Of a DNA stretch of 64,000 nucleotides, positions 1-8,992 are shown piece after piece. Positions within the stretch are counted from its first letter, which is position 1. Every line of letters begins with the position of its first letter. The position numbers and the translations under genes were made by a program. Under the pieces are notes generated by a model. It was not told where the DNA came from. It worked only from the letters and a program-made list of their open reading frames with translations, and ran no database searches. This stretch comes from Thermococcus paralvinellae (GTDB lineage Archaea > Methanobacteriota_B > Thermococci > Thermococcales > Thermococcaceae): the NCBI RefSeq assembly GCF_000517445.1, contig NZ_CP006965.1:434001-498000 (forward strand), given 5' to 3'.

Positions 1-1125
1 GAGAAAGGCAAAGCAGCCTTAAATGAAGACAGACCTATAGATAAAGTTCTCAAAATTCTTGCTGAAAAAGGTGAACTTGAGGCCAAAGAAATTGAAGGAT
101 TAATATCATTAAACGAGCTCAAGAGAAGAAAAATTGCAGAGGACGAGCTTAAAACGGAGAGAGAAGTTGAGATAACAGAAGAGGGGCTTAGGCTAGCAGA
201 AAAAGGCTTGGAACTTAAAGAAGAAGTCTCAATCCTTACACCCGAGCTCATAAAGAGCGGCAATTGGAGGAGCGTTGAGTTCAAGCGCTTCAACATCAAG
301 GCACCAGTTAAGAGAATTTATCCGGGTAAAAAGCAGCCTTATAGGGCTTTTCTTGATAAGATTAGAAGAAAGCTCATTGAGATGGGCTTTATTGAAATGA
401 CTGCTGAGAGCTTAATTGAAACCCAATTCTGGAACTTTGATGCTCTGTTCCAGCCTCAAAATCATCCGGCAAGAGACTGGACAGACACTTATCAGCTTAA
501 GTATCCAAAGTATGGATTCTTGCCAGAGGAAGGGCTTGTTGAAAGGGTTAAAGCTGCTCATGAGCACGGCTGGATAACTGGCTCAAGAGGCTGGGGCTAT
601 AGATGGGATCCAAGGATGGCCATGATGCTAATGCCAAGGGCACATGGAACAGCATTAAGTGCTCGCCAGTTAGCTAAAGATATTCAAATTCCAGGAAAGT
701 ACTTTGCCATTCAGAGAGTCTTCAGACCAGATGTTTTAGATAGAACTCACTTGATAGAGTTCAACCAAGTTGAAGGATTCGTTATTGGGGAGGATTTGAC
801 CTTTAAACACCTCCTTGGAATACTCAAGCGCTTTGCTACTGAGGTTGCAGGAGCGAAGAAAGTGAAGTTCTTGCCTGATTATTATCCATTCACAGAGCCC
901 AGTGTTCAGATGAGCGCTAAACATCCAGAACTTGGTTGGGTTGAGTTTGGAGGAGCTGGGATTTTTAGAGAGGAAATGACAAAACCCCTTGGAATTGACG
1001 TTCCAGTGATTGCTTGGGGAATTGGAATTGACAGACTAGCGATGTTTAAGCTCGGAATTGACGACATAAGGTACCTCTTCAGCTATGACTTGAGGTGGCT
1101 AAGAGAGGCTAAAATAATTTGGTGA
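1..1125 (+). CDS. pheS: Phenylalanyl-tRNA synthetase alpha subunit, 5'-truncated by window edge
   Basis: The frame is open from base 1, so the N-terminal part lies outside the window. PheS is the catalytic subunit of the cytoplasmic alpha2-beta2 synthetase that charges tRNA-Phe. Class II synthetase motifs are visible: motif 2 around [19 protein letters not shown] and motif 3 as [10 protein letters not shown] near the C-terminus. The first visible part looks like the winged-helix region ([13 protein letters not shown]). The TGA stop is followed 10 bases later by the pheT ATG, so the two subunits are co-transcribed. The identification is secure; only the start is missing. Confidence 0.96.
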   Translation, partial: EKGKAALNEDRPIDKVLKILAEKGELEAKEIEGLISLNELKRRKIAEDELKTEREVEITEEGLRLAEKGLELKEEVSILTPELIKSGNWRSVEFKRFNIKAPVKRIYPGKKQPYRAFLDKIRRKLIEMGFIEMTAESLIETQFWNFDALFQPQNHPARDWTDTYQLKYPKYGFLPEEGLVERVKAAHEHGWITGSRGWGYRWDPRMAMMLMPRAHGTALSARQLAKDIQIPGKYFAIQRVFRPDVLDRTHLIEFNQVEGFVIGEDLTFKHLLGILKRFATEVAGAKKVKFLPDYYPFTEPSVQMSAKHPELGWVEFGGAGIFREEMTKPLGIDVPVIAWGIGIDRLAMFKLGIDDIRYLFSYDLRWLREAKIIW

Positions 1126-1135
1126 GGTGGGCAAA

Positions 1136-2815
1136 ATGCCAAAGTTCGATGTTGCTAAAGCTGATTTGGAACGCTTGGTTGGAAAGGGCTTTACAGTTGA
1201 GGAGTGGGAAGACTTATTCCTTTACGCTAAATGCGAGCTTGATGATGTCTGGGAAGAAAATGGCAAAATTTATTTCAAAGCCGATGCAAAAGATACGAAC
1301 AGACCCGACTTGTGGAGTGCTGAGGGAATTGCAAGGCAGATAAAGTGGGCACTCGGAATGAAAAAGGGTCTGCCAAAATACGAAATTGAGAAGAGCGACA
1401 TTGTTGTTTACGTTGATGAGAAGCTTAAGGATATTAGGCCTTATGGAGTCTATGCATTAGTTGAGGACGTTAAGCTTGATGAGGAGGCACTTAAGCAGTT
1501 GATTCAACTTCAAGAAAAAATTGCTCTGACTTTTGGAAGAAAGAGAAGGGAAGTTGCAATTGGAACTTTTGACTTTGACAAGCTTAGGCCTCCATTCTAC
1601 TACAAAGCGGTTGAGCCAGAGAAGATAAAATTCATTCCTCTGAACTGCGAGGAAGAGATGACAGCAAATGAGATACTTGAGAAACACGAGAAGGGAATTG
1701 AATATGGCCACCTTATTAAAGGAAAGCCATATTATCCCCTTTTGGTTGACAGCGAGGGCAACGTTCTTTCTATGCCTCCAGTTATAAACTCAGAGACCCA
1801 TGGAAAAGTTACTGAGGAAACAAGAAACATATTCATAGACATCACTGGATGGGACTTGAACAAGATAATGCTTGCTTTGAATGTTATTGTTACGGCTTTA
1901 GCAGAGCGCGGCGGAAAGATAAAGAGCGTAAAAGTTGTTTACAGAGACTTTGAAATAGAAACGCCTGATTTGACTCCAAAAGAGTTTGAAGTTGAACTTG
2001 ATTACATCAAAAAGCTTGCTGGAATCGAGCTGAGTGATGAGCAGATTAAGGAGCTTTTAGAGAGGATGTTCTACGAAGTAAAGCTTGAAAATGGAAAAGC
2101 CAAACTCAAATATCCGGCGTTTAGAGACGACATAATGCATGCCCGTGACGTTTTGGAGGATGTCCTCATTGCTTACGGCTATAACGAGATTGAACCGGAA
2201 GAACCAAAATTAGCTGTTCAAGGAAAGGGAGATGACTTTATTGAGTTTGAGAATGCCATTAGAGAATTAATGATTGGCTTTGGACTACAAGAAGTCATGA
2301 CCTTTAATCTTACTAACAAGGAAGTCCAGTTCACCAAGATGAACATTCCAGAAGAGGAGATAGTCGAAATTGAAAATCCAGTAAGTTTGAGATGGAGTGC
2401 ATTGAGGAAGTGGCTTATCCCTTCACTGATGGAGTTCCTTAGCTTAAACACTCATGAAGAATATCCGCAGAAAATTTTCGAAGTTGGAAAGGCTACTCTA
2501 ATAGATGAAACAAAGGAAACAAAAACAGTGAGCGAGAGCAAATTAGCTGTTGCTATAGCTCATCCAAGAGTTACATTCACAGAGGTCAAAGAAATCCTTG
2601 ACAGCGTCATGTACCACTTAGGCATTGAATACGAGCTTGAAGAGACAGAGCATGGCTCATTCATTCCTGGCAGAGTTGGAAAGATAATTGTTGAGGGGAA
2701 AGAAATTGGTATAATTGGCGAAATTCACCCGCAAGTTTTAGAGAACTGGGGAATTGAAATGCCTGTTGCGGCATTTGAGGTATTCTTAAAGCCTCTTTAC
2801 AAGCTTTCCTCTTAA
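1136..2815 (+). CDS. pheT: Phenylalanyl-tRNA synthetase beta subunit
   Basis: Partner subunit of PheS; it carries the B3/B4 editing-type and B5 domains and helps bind tRNA. The archaeal form is short (about 560 residues, as here) compared with the roughly 800 residues of the bacterial form. A GTG in frame at 1127 would add three residues, but GAGGTGG just before 1131 is a good ribosome binding site for the ATG at 1136, giving the N-terminus MPKFDVAKADLERLVG, so I prefer that start. RPDLWSAEGIARQ and a HARDVLEDVLIAYGYNEI segment are typical of the archaeal/eukaryal beta chain. It directly follows pheS. Confidence 0.95.
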   Translation: MPKFDVAKADLERLVGKGFTVEEWEDLFLYAKCELDDVWEENGKIYFKADAKDTNRPDLWSAEGIARQIKWALGMKKGLPKYEIEKSDIVVYVDEKLKDIRPYGVYALVEDVKLDEEALKQLIQLQEKIALTFGRKRREVAIGTFDFDKLRPPFYYKAVEPEKIKFIPLNCEEEMTANEILEKHEKGIEYGHLIKGKPYYPLLVDSEGNVLSMPPVINSETHGKVTEETRNIFIDITGWDLNKIMLALNVIVTALAERGGKIKSVKVVYRDFEIETPDLTPKEFEVELDYIKKLAGIELSDEQIKELLERMFYEVKLENGKAKLKYPAFRDDIMHARDVLEDVLIAYGYNEIEPEEPKLAVQGKGDDFIEFENAIRELMIGFGLQEVMTFNLTNKEVQFTKMNIPEEEIVEIENPVSLRWSALRKWLIPSLMEFLSLNTHEEYPQKIFEVGKATLIDETKETKTVSESKLAVAIAHPRVTFTEVKEILDSVMYHLGIEYELEETEHGSFIPGRVGKIIVEGKEIGIIGEIHPQVLENWGIEMPVAAFEVFLKPLYKLSS

Positions 2816-2836
2816 CTTAATTTTTCGGTGAGTGTT

Positions 2837-3262
2837 ATGAATTTAAGTTTGCTTTTTGCAATTGTCCTTGGTCTCTTAATTGGATTATATATGCCAAAAT
2901 TGATGGAAAAGTATAAAGAATGGGGCAGGTTTTTTCTCTTGATTATAATAGTTGGGCTTGCTTTAGTGAATTGGAGAGCCGGAAAAGTCCGAGATGCTTA
3001 TATTTACTTTGAAATAGTTGTATGGCTTCTATTTGGTTTGATCATTTATGTTGAGGAATTTGGTATAAAAATCATGATGACCCTTCTCCTTATAACTGTT
3101 GGAATCCTTGGATTAACTCTTTACCAGTTTGAAGCAGCTATAACAGACATTTTAGGATTAGCTATTAGCACAATAGTGGCGTTATATGGGTTTGCATATT
3201 TGGGGGATTTGGTAAACCAAAGAAGGGCTGAGAAATCCAAAAAGCCAAAAACTAAGTCTTGA
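2837..3262 (+). CDS. Small multi-pass membrane protein, unknown function
   Basis: I do not recognise a named family. The product is about 141 residues, almost entirely hydrophobic, with four to five likely membrane spans separated by short charged loops (KYKEWGR, RAGKVRDAY). It ends in a basic cytoplasmic-type tail (NQRRAEKSKKPKTKS). A GTG at 2828 is possible, but GGTGAG at 2827-2832 fits the ATG at 2837. It lies 21 bases after pheT and may be read through from it. Its 3' end overlaps an antisense small ORF by 11 bases. No function is inferred. Confidence 0.7.
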   Translation: MNLSLLFAIVLGLLIGLYMPKLMEKYKEWGRFFLLIIIVGLALVNWRAGKVRDAYIYFEIVVWLLFGLIIYVEEFGIKIMMTLLLITVGILGLTLYQFEAAITDILGLAISTIVALYGFAYLGDLVNQRRAEKSKKPKTKS

Positions 3263-3377
3263 ACTTTTTCTTTTGTTTTATTTTCCTCTCTAGTCTTTTG
3301 ATTAATTGGGTAAGCATTATCTCAAAGTTCTCGATGGCACTCAACACCTCATTATCCCTTACGCATTTGATCTCCAT
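3252..3377 (-). CDS. Small basic protein, 41 residues, unknown
   Basis: A short ORF on the minus strand: it begins MEIKCVRDNEVLSAIENF and ends in a very basic tail (RLERKIKQKKKFKT). A strong ribosome binding site, GGAGGTGAG, lies just upstream of its ATG. The middle looks amphipathic and helical, so it could be a small nucleic-acid-associated or coiled-coil peptide. It is convergent with the membrane-protein gene and overlaps its end by 11 bases. The good ribosome binding site and charge pattern argue that it is real, but there is no family match I can name. Confidence 0.5.
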   Translation of the reverse strand: MEIKCVRDNEVLSAIENFEIMLTQLIKRLERKIKQKKKFKT

Positions 3378-3623
3378 CCTTCTCACCTCCAATAATGATA
3401 TCCATTAATGTGCATTTAAATTTTGTCTCAGTTTTATTGTCAATGTTTCGAAAAATTTGAGATATATTTGCATAGTCTTGGATATTTTTCTTTTACATTT
3501 ATAAAGATTTACATAATAAAAGACATTGATGTTTGGAGAAAAAACTTAAATGTTTATTTATATACATTGATGCACAAAAATTTCGAATTAAACGAGCCAA
3601 ATTAACGCTGTATTTCCAAAAAT

Positions 3624-3632
3624 TTTTTATAA
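3624..3632 (+). promoter_or_regulatory. TATA box upstream of truA
   Basis: TTTTTATAA about 40 bases before the truA ATG, inside a very AT-rich gap. Spacing predicts transcription starting near 3650-3658, giving a short leader. Confidence 0.45.
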
Positions 3633-3665
3633 CTAAAGCTTGTTATCTTATTGTAGGCGAGAAGT

Positions 3666-4466
3666 ATGAGAATTGCCTTAAAAATAGCGTATGATGGGAG
3701 TAAATTTTACGGGTTTCAGCGACAACCTGAACTGAGAACAGTAGAAGGTGAGATAATTAAAGTTCTCCAGAAACTTAATCTGATTGAATCTCCAGAAAAA
3801 GCCAATTTCAAAGGAGCTTCAAGAACAGATAGAGGAGTCAGCGCATTTGGAAATGTGGTTGCATTCGATACCGAAAATCCAAAACTGGCTCAGCCGAGAA
3901 TTTTAAATCATCACTTAAGAGATGTTTGGGTTTTAGGAATTGCTCAAGTTCCAGAGGATTTTCATCCAAGGTTTTGGGCCAAAAGTAAGATTTACCGCTA
4001 CTACTTAGTTAATGAAGGGTTTGATATAGATGCAATGAAAGAATGTGGTAGGCTTTTCGTTGGTACTCATGATTTTTCTGCCTTTGCCAAGCTTGAAAAG
4101 TTTAGAGACCCAATAAGAGAAGTAACAAAGCTTGAAATAATCCCAAAAGGGGACATTATTGTAATCGAAATCGAAGGAAAGAGTTTTCTCTGGGAGATGG
4201 TCAGGAGAATTGTAACTGCATTAAAGCTATGTGGTCTTGGTATTATTAAGGCTGAAGATATAAGGAGAATGCTAAACAGAAAAACTAATAAAAGGCTTCC
4301 TGCAGCACCTCCGGAGAATCTTGTTCTGTGGGAGATAAAATATGACAAAGTAAATTTTCAAATTGATGAATACTCACTCAAAAAGATTAGACAGGAATTT
4401 TTTGAAAAGTTTAGCTATGCTTTGATTAGAACTAGCATATTTAAGGATTTTTTGTCTTTTCTATGA
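3666..4466 (+). CDS. truA: tRNA pseudouridine synthase A
   Basis: TruA isomerises uridine to pseudouridine in the tRNA anticodon stem-loop (positions 38-40 in the bacterial enzyme). The catalytic aspartate sits in the conserved GASRTDRGVSAFGN segment near residue 57. The N-terminal IAYDGSKFYGFQRQP and the later SFLWEMVRRI are also hallmark segments. The length (266 residues) is normal. It stands alone behind its own TATA box, and its last six bases overlap the convergent helicase gene. Confidence 0.94.
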   Translation: MRIALKIAYDGSKFYGFQRQPELRTVEGEIIKVLQKLNLIESPEKANFKGASRTDRGVSAFGNVVAFDTENPKLAQPRILNHHLRDVWVLGIAQVPEDFHPRFWAKSKIYRYYLVNEGFDIDAMKECGRLFVGTHDFSAFAKLEKFRDPIREVTKLEIIPKGDIIVIEIEGKSFLWEMVRRIVTALKLCGLGIIKAEDIRRMLNRKTNKRLPAAPPENLVLWEIKYDKVNFQIDEYSLKKIRQEFFEKFSYALIRTSIFKDFLSFL

Positions 4467-5831
4467 TTTTTGCTTAACTTTACTGGAAATGTTATTATCG
4501 TAGAACTTTCCATAATAATGCTTCAAGGCTTTTTCTCTTTCGATAAAGTGAGTGAATAATAGTGGATCGTCGTCCTGAACATCAACTATAACGGCCTCTT
4601 TTCCATCTTTCGGCCTTAGTGCTCTTCCAATTGTCTGGATTGTCATTATGTCACTCTTTCCGCCACCAGCTAAAATTATAGCGGAAATCTCTGGTATATC
4701 AACTCCTTCTTTAAGCAGGGTTGAAACCAAGACTCGAATTTCTCCATTCTTAAACTTTTCAAAGATTTCCCATCTGTTGGGGCTTTGGGAACTTAAAAAC
4801 TCAGCGTTAATTCCTCTCTTTTTGAGCATCTTCATCAGGATTTCTCCGTGGTCAATTCTTCTAACGTCAATCAAGACTCTGTGTCCTTCTTTTGCAAGTT
4901 CGATAGCTTTTTCAACGATAGCTTTGTTTCTCTCCTCGTTTTCCATAATCATCTCTTCATAAAGCTCCTTATACCTCTCAGCTAGGGCAGGCATCTTTGA
5001 TTCATATCTAATAATCTCAAACTTTGGCTTTGCCAAAAAGCCTTCCTTAATCAGCTCATCAGCCTTAACTTCGTAAATTATCGGCCCTATTGCTCCCTCA
5101 ATCTTTATCTCCTCTCCTCTGATTCTTCTCCAAGGTGTAGCTGAGAGTCCAAAACGATAGACTTGAGGTAGAGACATTCCAAGCTGATAGAACTTTTCAG
5201 CAGCTGAAGTTCTGTGACACTCATCAAAAATCACTATAGCATAGGGGAGCTTGAGTTTGTCGGCTCCTCTTGATAGGAGTGTTTGAATCATGGCTACAGT
5301 TACGGGCTTTTCACTCCACTTATTATCTCCAACGATACCAGCTTCTACCCCAAGAACTTCTTCAACTTTTTCTTTCCACTGATAAAGAAGCTCTTTAGTA
5401 TGAACAACTATAAGGGTTGAAAGATTAAGCTCATGAACAATTCTCAAACCTACAACTGTTTTTCCGCTTCCAACAGGCAATGCAAGAACACCCATCTTTG
5501 CCTTTATTGCTTTTCTAACGGCTTTCTGCTGATATCTTCTTAGCTTGTACTTTTCGTTCCACTCTGAGTTCAGATTGATGCCCTCAACTTCACGTTCATC
5601 TATAATCCTCACACGATACCCCTTAGAATTCAAAAGCCTCTTAACTCTCGGAATTAACCCTACAGGGAATGATTTTTCATATGGATCGTACAAGCTTTCG
5701 GGCTTCTCCCACTTGCCGAAATCTCTCTTGTAGCTTAGGGCCTCATAAATCATGAAGTAGACTTTTGGTTCTGCTTTCTCAATAATGACTTTTGCACTTT
5801 TATTTGGAATTCGTAACGTTACCATGGACAT
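4461..5831 (-). CDS. XPB/Rad25-type superfamily 2 DNA helicase
   Basis: ATP-dependent DNA helicase/translocase of the archaeal XPB group, linked to DNA repair or transcription. Motif I is LALPVGSGKTVVGL, motif II is the DEAH-like DECH (VIFDECHRTSA), motif III is LSATPW, and motif VI is QTIGRALRPK near the C-terminus. An N-terminal damage-recognition-like region of about 100 residues precedes the helicase core. The 456-residue length suits archaeal XPB. The start is uncertain: TTG 5837, ATG 5831 and ATG 5825 are in frame without a clear ribosome binding site. A TATA-like CTATAAAG about 30 bases upstream suggests a nearly leaderless mRNA starting at 5831. It is divergent from the ubiD gene. Confidence 0.85.
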   Translation of the reverse strand: MSMVTLRIPNKSAKVIIEKAEPKVYFMIYEALSYKRDFGKWEKPESLYDPYEKSFPVGLIPRVKRLLNSKGYRVRIIDEREVEGINLNSEWNEKYKLRRYQQKAVRKAIKAKMGVLALPVGSGKTVVGLRIVHELNLSTLIVVHTKELLYQWKEKVEEVLGVEAGIVGDNKWSEKPVTVAMIQTLLSRGADKLKLPYAIVIFDECHRTSAAEKFYQLGMSLPQVYRFGLSATPWRRIRGEEIKIEGAIGPIIYEVKADELIKEGFLAKPKFEIIRYESKMPALAERYKELYEEMIMENEERNKAIVEKAIELAKEGHRVLIDVRRIDHGEILMKMLKKRGINAEFLSSQSPNRWEIFEKFKNGEIRVLVSTLLKEGVDIPEISAIILAGGGKSDIMTIQTIGRALRPKDGKEAVIVDVQDDDPLLFTHFIEREKALKHYYGKFYDNNISSKVKQKS

Positions 5832-5936
5832 CGTCAATCAAAAGACACTTTTGGAAAAAACTCTTTATAGACTTTTTGGCTCAAATTTGTGCAGAAAGGA
5901 TAAAAGTAATTTAACATAATTAGGAAGGGTGGTGTT

Positions 5937-7205
5937 ATGTTAAGGGAAATCATTGAAGAATTTATGGATGATGTTGTTACTATTGAAAAACCAGTCAACA
6001 AGAACCTTGAAGTTACAAGGTATCTGCTCAAATACAAGACCAAGCCCGTTCTTTTCAAAGATGTTAATGGATGGGAAGTTGCCGGCAACATCTGGAGCAC
6101 GAGGGAGAGAATAGCAAAATACCTAGGCATTAAAAAGGAGGAAATTCTGCACGTTATGGAGTACGCAATGGATAATCTTCATGATTACAAGTTAATTGAG
6201 AAGGCGGAGTTCATGAGAAACAGAACTAAAGATTTCTCACTTAAAGAACTCCCGATTCCAAAGTATTATCCGAAGGATGGGGGAGAATATTTCACGTCTG
6301 CTATTGTTGTTGCAAAAGATGAAAACGGCTTTGTAAACATGTCTTTCCATAGAATGATGGTGATTGATGGTAAGAGAGCAGCAATAAGAATTGTTCCCCG
6401 TCATTTGTATGCAATGTGGAAAGAGAAAGCAGAAAGAGGAGAAGAGCTTGATGTCAGAATAATTGTTGGTAATCCAATCTACGTTTTGCTTGCCGCTGCT
6501 ACGAGCGTGGAATACGGCAAGAGTGAGCTTAATATTGCTTCGGCCATAAAAGAGAAAACTCTTGGTGGAAAGCTTGAAGTTGTCAACGTCAACGGTATTG
6601 AAGTTCCAGCGGAGAGTGAGTTTGTTTTTGAGGCAAAGATTCTTCCGGAGCTGACTGATGAAGGTCCTTTCGTTGACATAACTGGCACTTATGACTACGT
6701 TAGAAAGCAGCCTGTTGTGATTTTTGAGAAGATGTATCACGTTGACAATCCAATTTTCCATGCCCTTTTGCCTGGAGGTTATGAGCACTACATGCTCATG
6801 GGTCTTCCAAAAGAGCCTCAAATCTACAAGAGCGTGAAAAGGGTTGTTCCCAAAGTGCATGGGGTTAGACTAACTGAAGGTGGATGTATGTGGCTCCACG
6901 CGGTAGTTAGCATAACAAAGCAGCATGAAGGAGACGGCAAAAACGCAATCTTAGCGGCTTTCTCTGGACATCCATCATTAAAGCACGTTGTAGTTGTTGA
7001 TGAGGATATAAACATCTATGATGACAGAGAAGTTGAATGGGCAATAGCGACGAGGTTTCAAGCTGATAGGGATATGGTGATAGTTCCTAACGCAAGAGGA
7101 AGTTCTCTTGACCCTTCAGCTGAAAAAAGCTTGACAGCAAAGTGGGGAATTGATGCAACGAAGCCCTTGGATAAAAAGGAGGAGTTTGAGAAGGCTAAAT
7201 TATGA
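5937..7205 (+). CDS. UbiD-family prenylated-FMN decarboxylase, probable anhydromevalonate phosphate decarboxylase
   Basis: UbiD-family enzymes decarboxylate unsaturated acids with prenylated FMN made by a UbiX partner. Conserved stretches include RIVPRHLY, the Glu-rich [16 protein letters not shown], and HHALLPGG-type sequence (here [11 protein letters not shown]). The length of 422 residues is normal. Archaea with the modified mevalonate pathway use a UbiD homologue as trans-anhydromevalonate 5-phosphate decarboxylase for isoprenoid lipids. Thermococcales have that pathway, so this role is likely but inferred. GGGTGGTG just before the ATG is the ribosome binding site. No mevalonate gene or ubiX adjoins it. 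Confidence 0.85.
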   Translation: MLREIIEEFMDDVVTIEKPVNKNLEVTRYLLKYKTKPVLFKDVNGWEVAGNIWSTRERIAKYLGIKKEEILHVMEYAMDNLHDYKLIEKAEFMRNRTKDFSLKELPIPKYYPKDGGEYFTSAIVVAKDENGFVNMSFHRMMVIDGKRAAIRIVPRHLYAMWKEKAERGEELDVRIIVGNPIYVLLAAATSVEYGKSELNIASAIKEKTLGGKLEVVNVNGIEVPAESEFVFEAKILPELTDEGPFVDITGTYDYVRKQPVVIFEKMYHVDNPIFHALLPGGYEHYMLMGLPKEPQIYKSVKRVVPKVHGVRLTEGGCMWLHAVVSITKQHEGDGKNAILAAFSGHPSLKHVVVVDEDINIYDDREVEWAIATRFQADRDMVIVPNARGSSLDPSAEKSLTAKWGIDATKPLDKKEEFEKAKL

Positions 7206-7226
7206 CCTTTCCTTTTCAACCTTATT

Positions 7227-8009
7227 TTACCGATTAATCTCAAGCGATAGAATCTTTGACTTCTTGGCTGCAGCATCTACTGCCTTCATTATCGCCGTTC
7301 TGACTCTGCTGTCTTCAAGCTCAAAAATTCCATCTATAGTCGTTCCTCCAGGAGTTATTACCATATCCCTAATTTGAGCTGGATGCAGATTTGTCTCAAG
7401 GAGAAGCTTTGCTGTTCCTAAGAGAGTCTGTGCACTTGCTAATAGGGCAACATCCCTTGGCAGTCCAACTTTCAAGCCGCCGTATATGAGAGATTCTAGA
7501 AAGACAGAAGCATAAGCTGGCCCAGAGCCGCTCAGCCCTGTTATTGCGTCCATGTATTCTTCTTCAATTTTAATGCACTTCCCAAAAGTTTCAAAAATTT
7601 CCTCGACGAGCTTTATTTCCTCATCACTTAGATCATTTGTGGCGTAGGCTGTGAACGATTCCTTCACGAGGATTGCTATGTTTGGCATAGCTCTTACAAA
7701 CTTTGCATCAGCTGAGCTTTTGAGAACCTTTAAGGGAATACCAGCGGCAAATGAAATGACAATTTTTCCTTCAACAGCTTCTCTGATTTCCTCCAGAACT
7801 TTTCTAACTTTGTTTGGTTTCACGGTTAGTATTATTATATCAGCCATTTCTGCTGCGATTTTATTGTCTCTCAGCACTTCGACACCATGTTCTTCGAGCC
7901 ATTTAATCTTCTCAATCTTTCTCCTTGTGGCTATGACCCCATATTTCTCTGAGAGCGCTTTGGCAACAGCACTCCCAATCGTCCCAGCTCCAATAACCGC
8001 TATCTTCAT
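7227..8009 (-). CDS. proC: Pyrroline-5-carboxylate reductase
   Basis: NAD(P)H-dependent reduction of 1-pyrroline-5-carboxylate to proline. The Rossmann motif GAGTIG occurs at residues 7-12. The family signature near the C-terminal third (TLLGTAKLLLETNLHPAQIRDMVITPGGTTIDG) and the SGSGPAY motif are clear. The length of 260 residues is typical. It is the last gene of the threonine operon and overlaps asd by four bases. A reductase acting on a related cyclic imine cannot be excluded. Proline genes are unusual partners for asd-thr, so the link is probably only shared transcription. Confidence 0.9.
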   Translation of the reverse strand: MKIAVIGAGTIGSAVAKALSEKYGVIATRRKIEKIKWLEEHGVEVLRDNKIAAEMADIIILTVKPNKVRKVLEEIREAVEGKIVISFAAGIPLKVLKSSADAKFVRAMPNIAILVKESFTAYATNDLSDEEIKLVEEIFETFGKCIKIEEEYMDAITGLSGSGPAYASVFLESLIYGGLKVGLPRDVALLASAQTLLGTAKLLLETNLHPAQIRDMVITPGGTTIDGIFELEDSRVRTAIMKAVDAAAKKSKILSLEINR

Positions 8010-8992
8010 TTTATCACCCCTAACGTATAAGCTAACTCTGCGTTTAGGATTGAACCTCCGGCAGCTCCTCTAATGAGATTGTGTCCTAAAGTGACGTATT
8101 TGAACTTTCTCTCTCCGATTTTTTCTAATCTCCCAACTGTAACGGTCATCCCATTGCCTAATTCCCTGTGCAGTTTTGGTTGGGGGATTTCCCTATAGAC
8201 GATTGGCTTTGCATATGAAGGAAGCTTAAGCTCTTTCAATGGGTCAAAGAATTCAAAAGCTTTTCTAAGTTCTTCAACGCTGATGTCTTCATCAAGTTCA
8301 ACAAAAACTGCCTCTGTGTGTCCATGGGACACTGGAACTCTTGTTGTAATAGCGGATATTTCGAAGTCAAAGCCAAGGATTTTCCTTGATTCGTTCTCAA
8401 TTTTCCACTCCTCTTTTTCAATGTATGGAATTACGTTGTCAAAGATCTGCAGGGCTGATAAGCCTTTAAATCCGGCTCCACTTATTGCTTGCATCGTTGC
8501 AACGTTGACCTTTTTGAGCCCGAATTCTGAGAGAACTTTAAGCGAAAGCACTAGAATAGCTGTGGAACAGTTTGGGTTTGTAACTATAAATCCTTCCCAC
8601 TCTCTTTGCTCTTGCTGGAATTCAATAAGCTTTAACTGGTCACTATTGACCTCCGGAACCAAGATAGGTACATCTTCTTCATATCTATGGGATGAAGCAT
8701 TGCTGAATACGGGAATTTTCTCGGCGAGCCTTTCTTCCACTTTACCGGCTATTGAAGAAGGAAGAGCTGAGAAGACTAAATCCACGTCTGGGTTCTTTAA
8801 GAACTCATCTAAGTTTTCCACCTCTATATCTCCAATATCATCACTGACCCATTCTGCAATCTCTCTGTACTTCTTTCCTTTGGATCTCTCTGAGGCAACT
8901 AGTCTTTCAATTTTGAACCGGGGATGACGTGTCAAGAGCCTTACGAATGTCTGTCCAACTAAGCCTGTTGCGCCTAAAACCGCAACCTTCAT
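8006..8992 (-). CDS. asd: Aspartate-semialdehyde dehydrogenase
   Basis: Reduces aspartyl phosphate to aspartate semialdehyde with NADPH, the second step towards threonine. The N-terminal GATGLVG binds NADP, and the catalytic cysteine is Cys142 in TNPNCSTA. The later GHTEAVFVEL matches the archaeal/fungal branch. The length of 328 residues fits. I use the ATG at 8992, which overlaps the thrC stop as TGATG; a GTG at 8995 is the alternative. Translational coupling with thrC upstream and proC downstream is evident. Confidence 0.95.
   Translation of the reverse strand: MKVAVLGATGLVGQTFVRLLTRHPRFKIERLVASERSKGKKYREIAEWVSDDIGDIEVENLDEFLKNPDVDLVFSALPSSIAGKVEERLAEKIPVFSNASSHRYEEDVPILVPEVNSDQLKLIEFQQEQREWEGFIVTNPNCSTAILVLSLKVLSEFGLKKVNVATMQAISGAGFKGLSALQIFDNVIPYIEKEEWKIENESRKILGFDFEISAITTRVPVSHGHTEAVFVELDEDISVEELRKAFEFFDPLKELKLPSYAKPIVYREIPQPKLHRELGNGMTVTVGRLEKIGERKFKYVTLGHNLIRGAAGGSILNAELAYTLGVIK

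Noticed and set aside
3423-3605. 60-residue plus-strand ORF in the AT-rich gap before truA
   Set aside because: No ribosome binding site, Phe/Tyr/Ile/Lys-rich composition typical of chance frames in AT-rich DNA, and it covers the truA upstream region.
6237-6860. 207-residue minus-strand ORF opposite the ubiD homologue
   Set aside because: A shadow of a strongly conserved gene; no ribosome binding site and no recognisable domain.
8283-8927. 214-residue plus-strand ORF opposite asd
   Set aside because: Ser/Leu-rich antisense frame mirroring asd codons; asd is certain by catalytic motifs.
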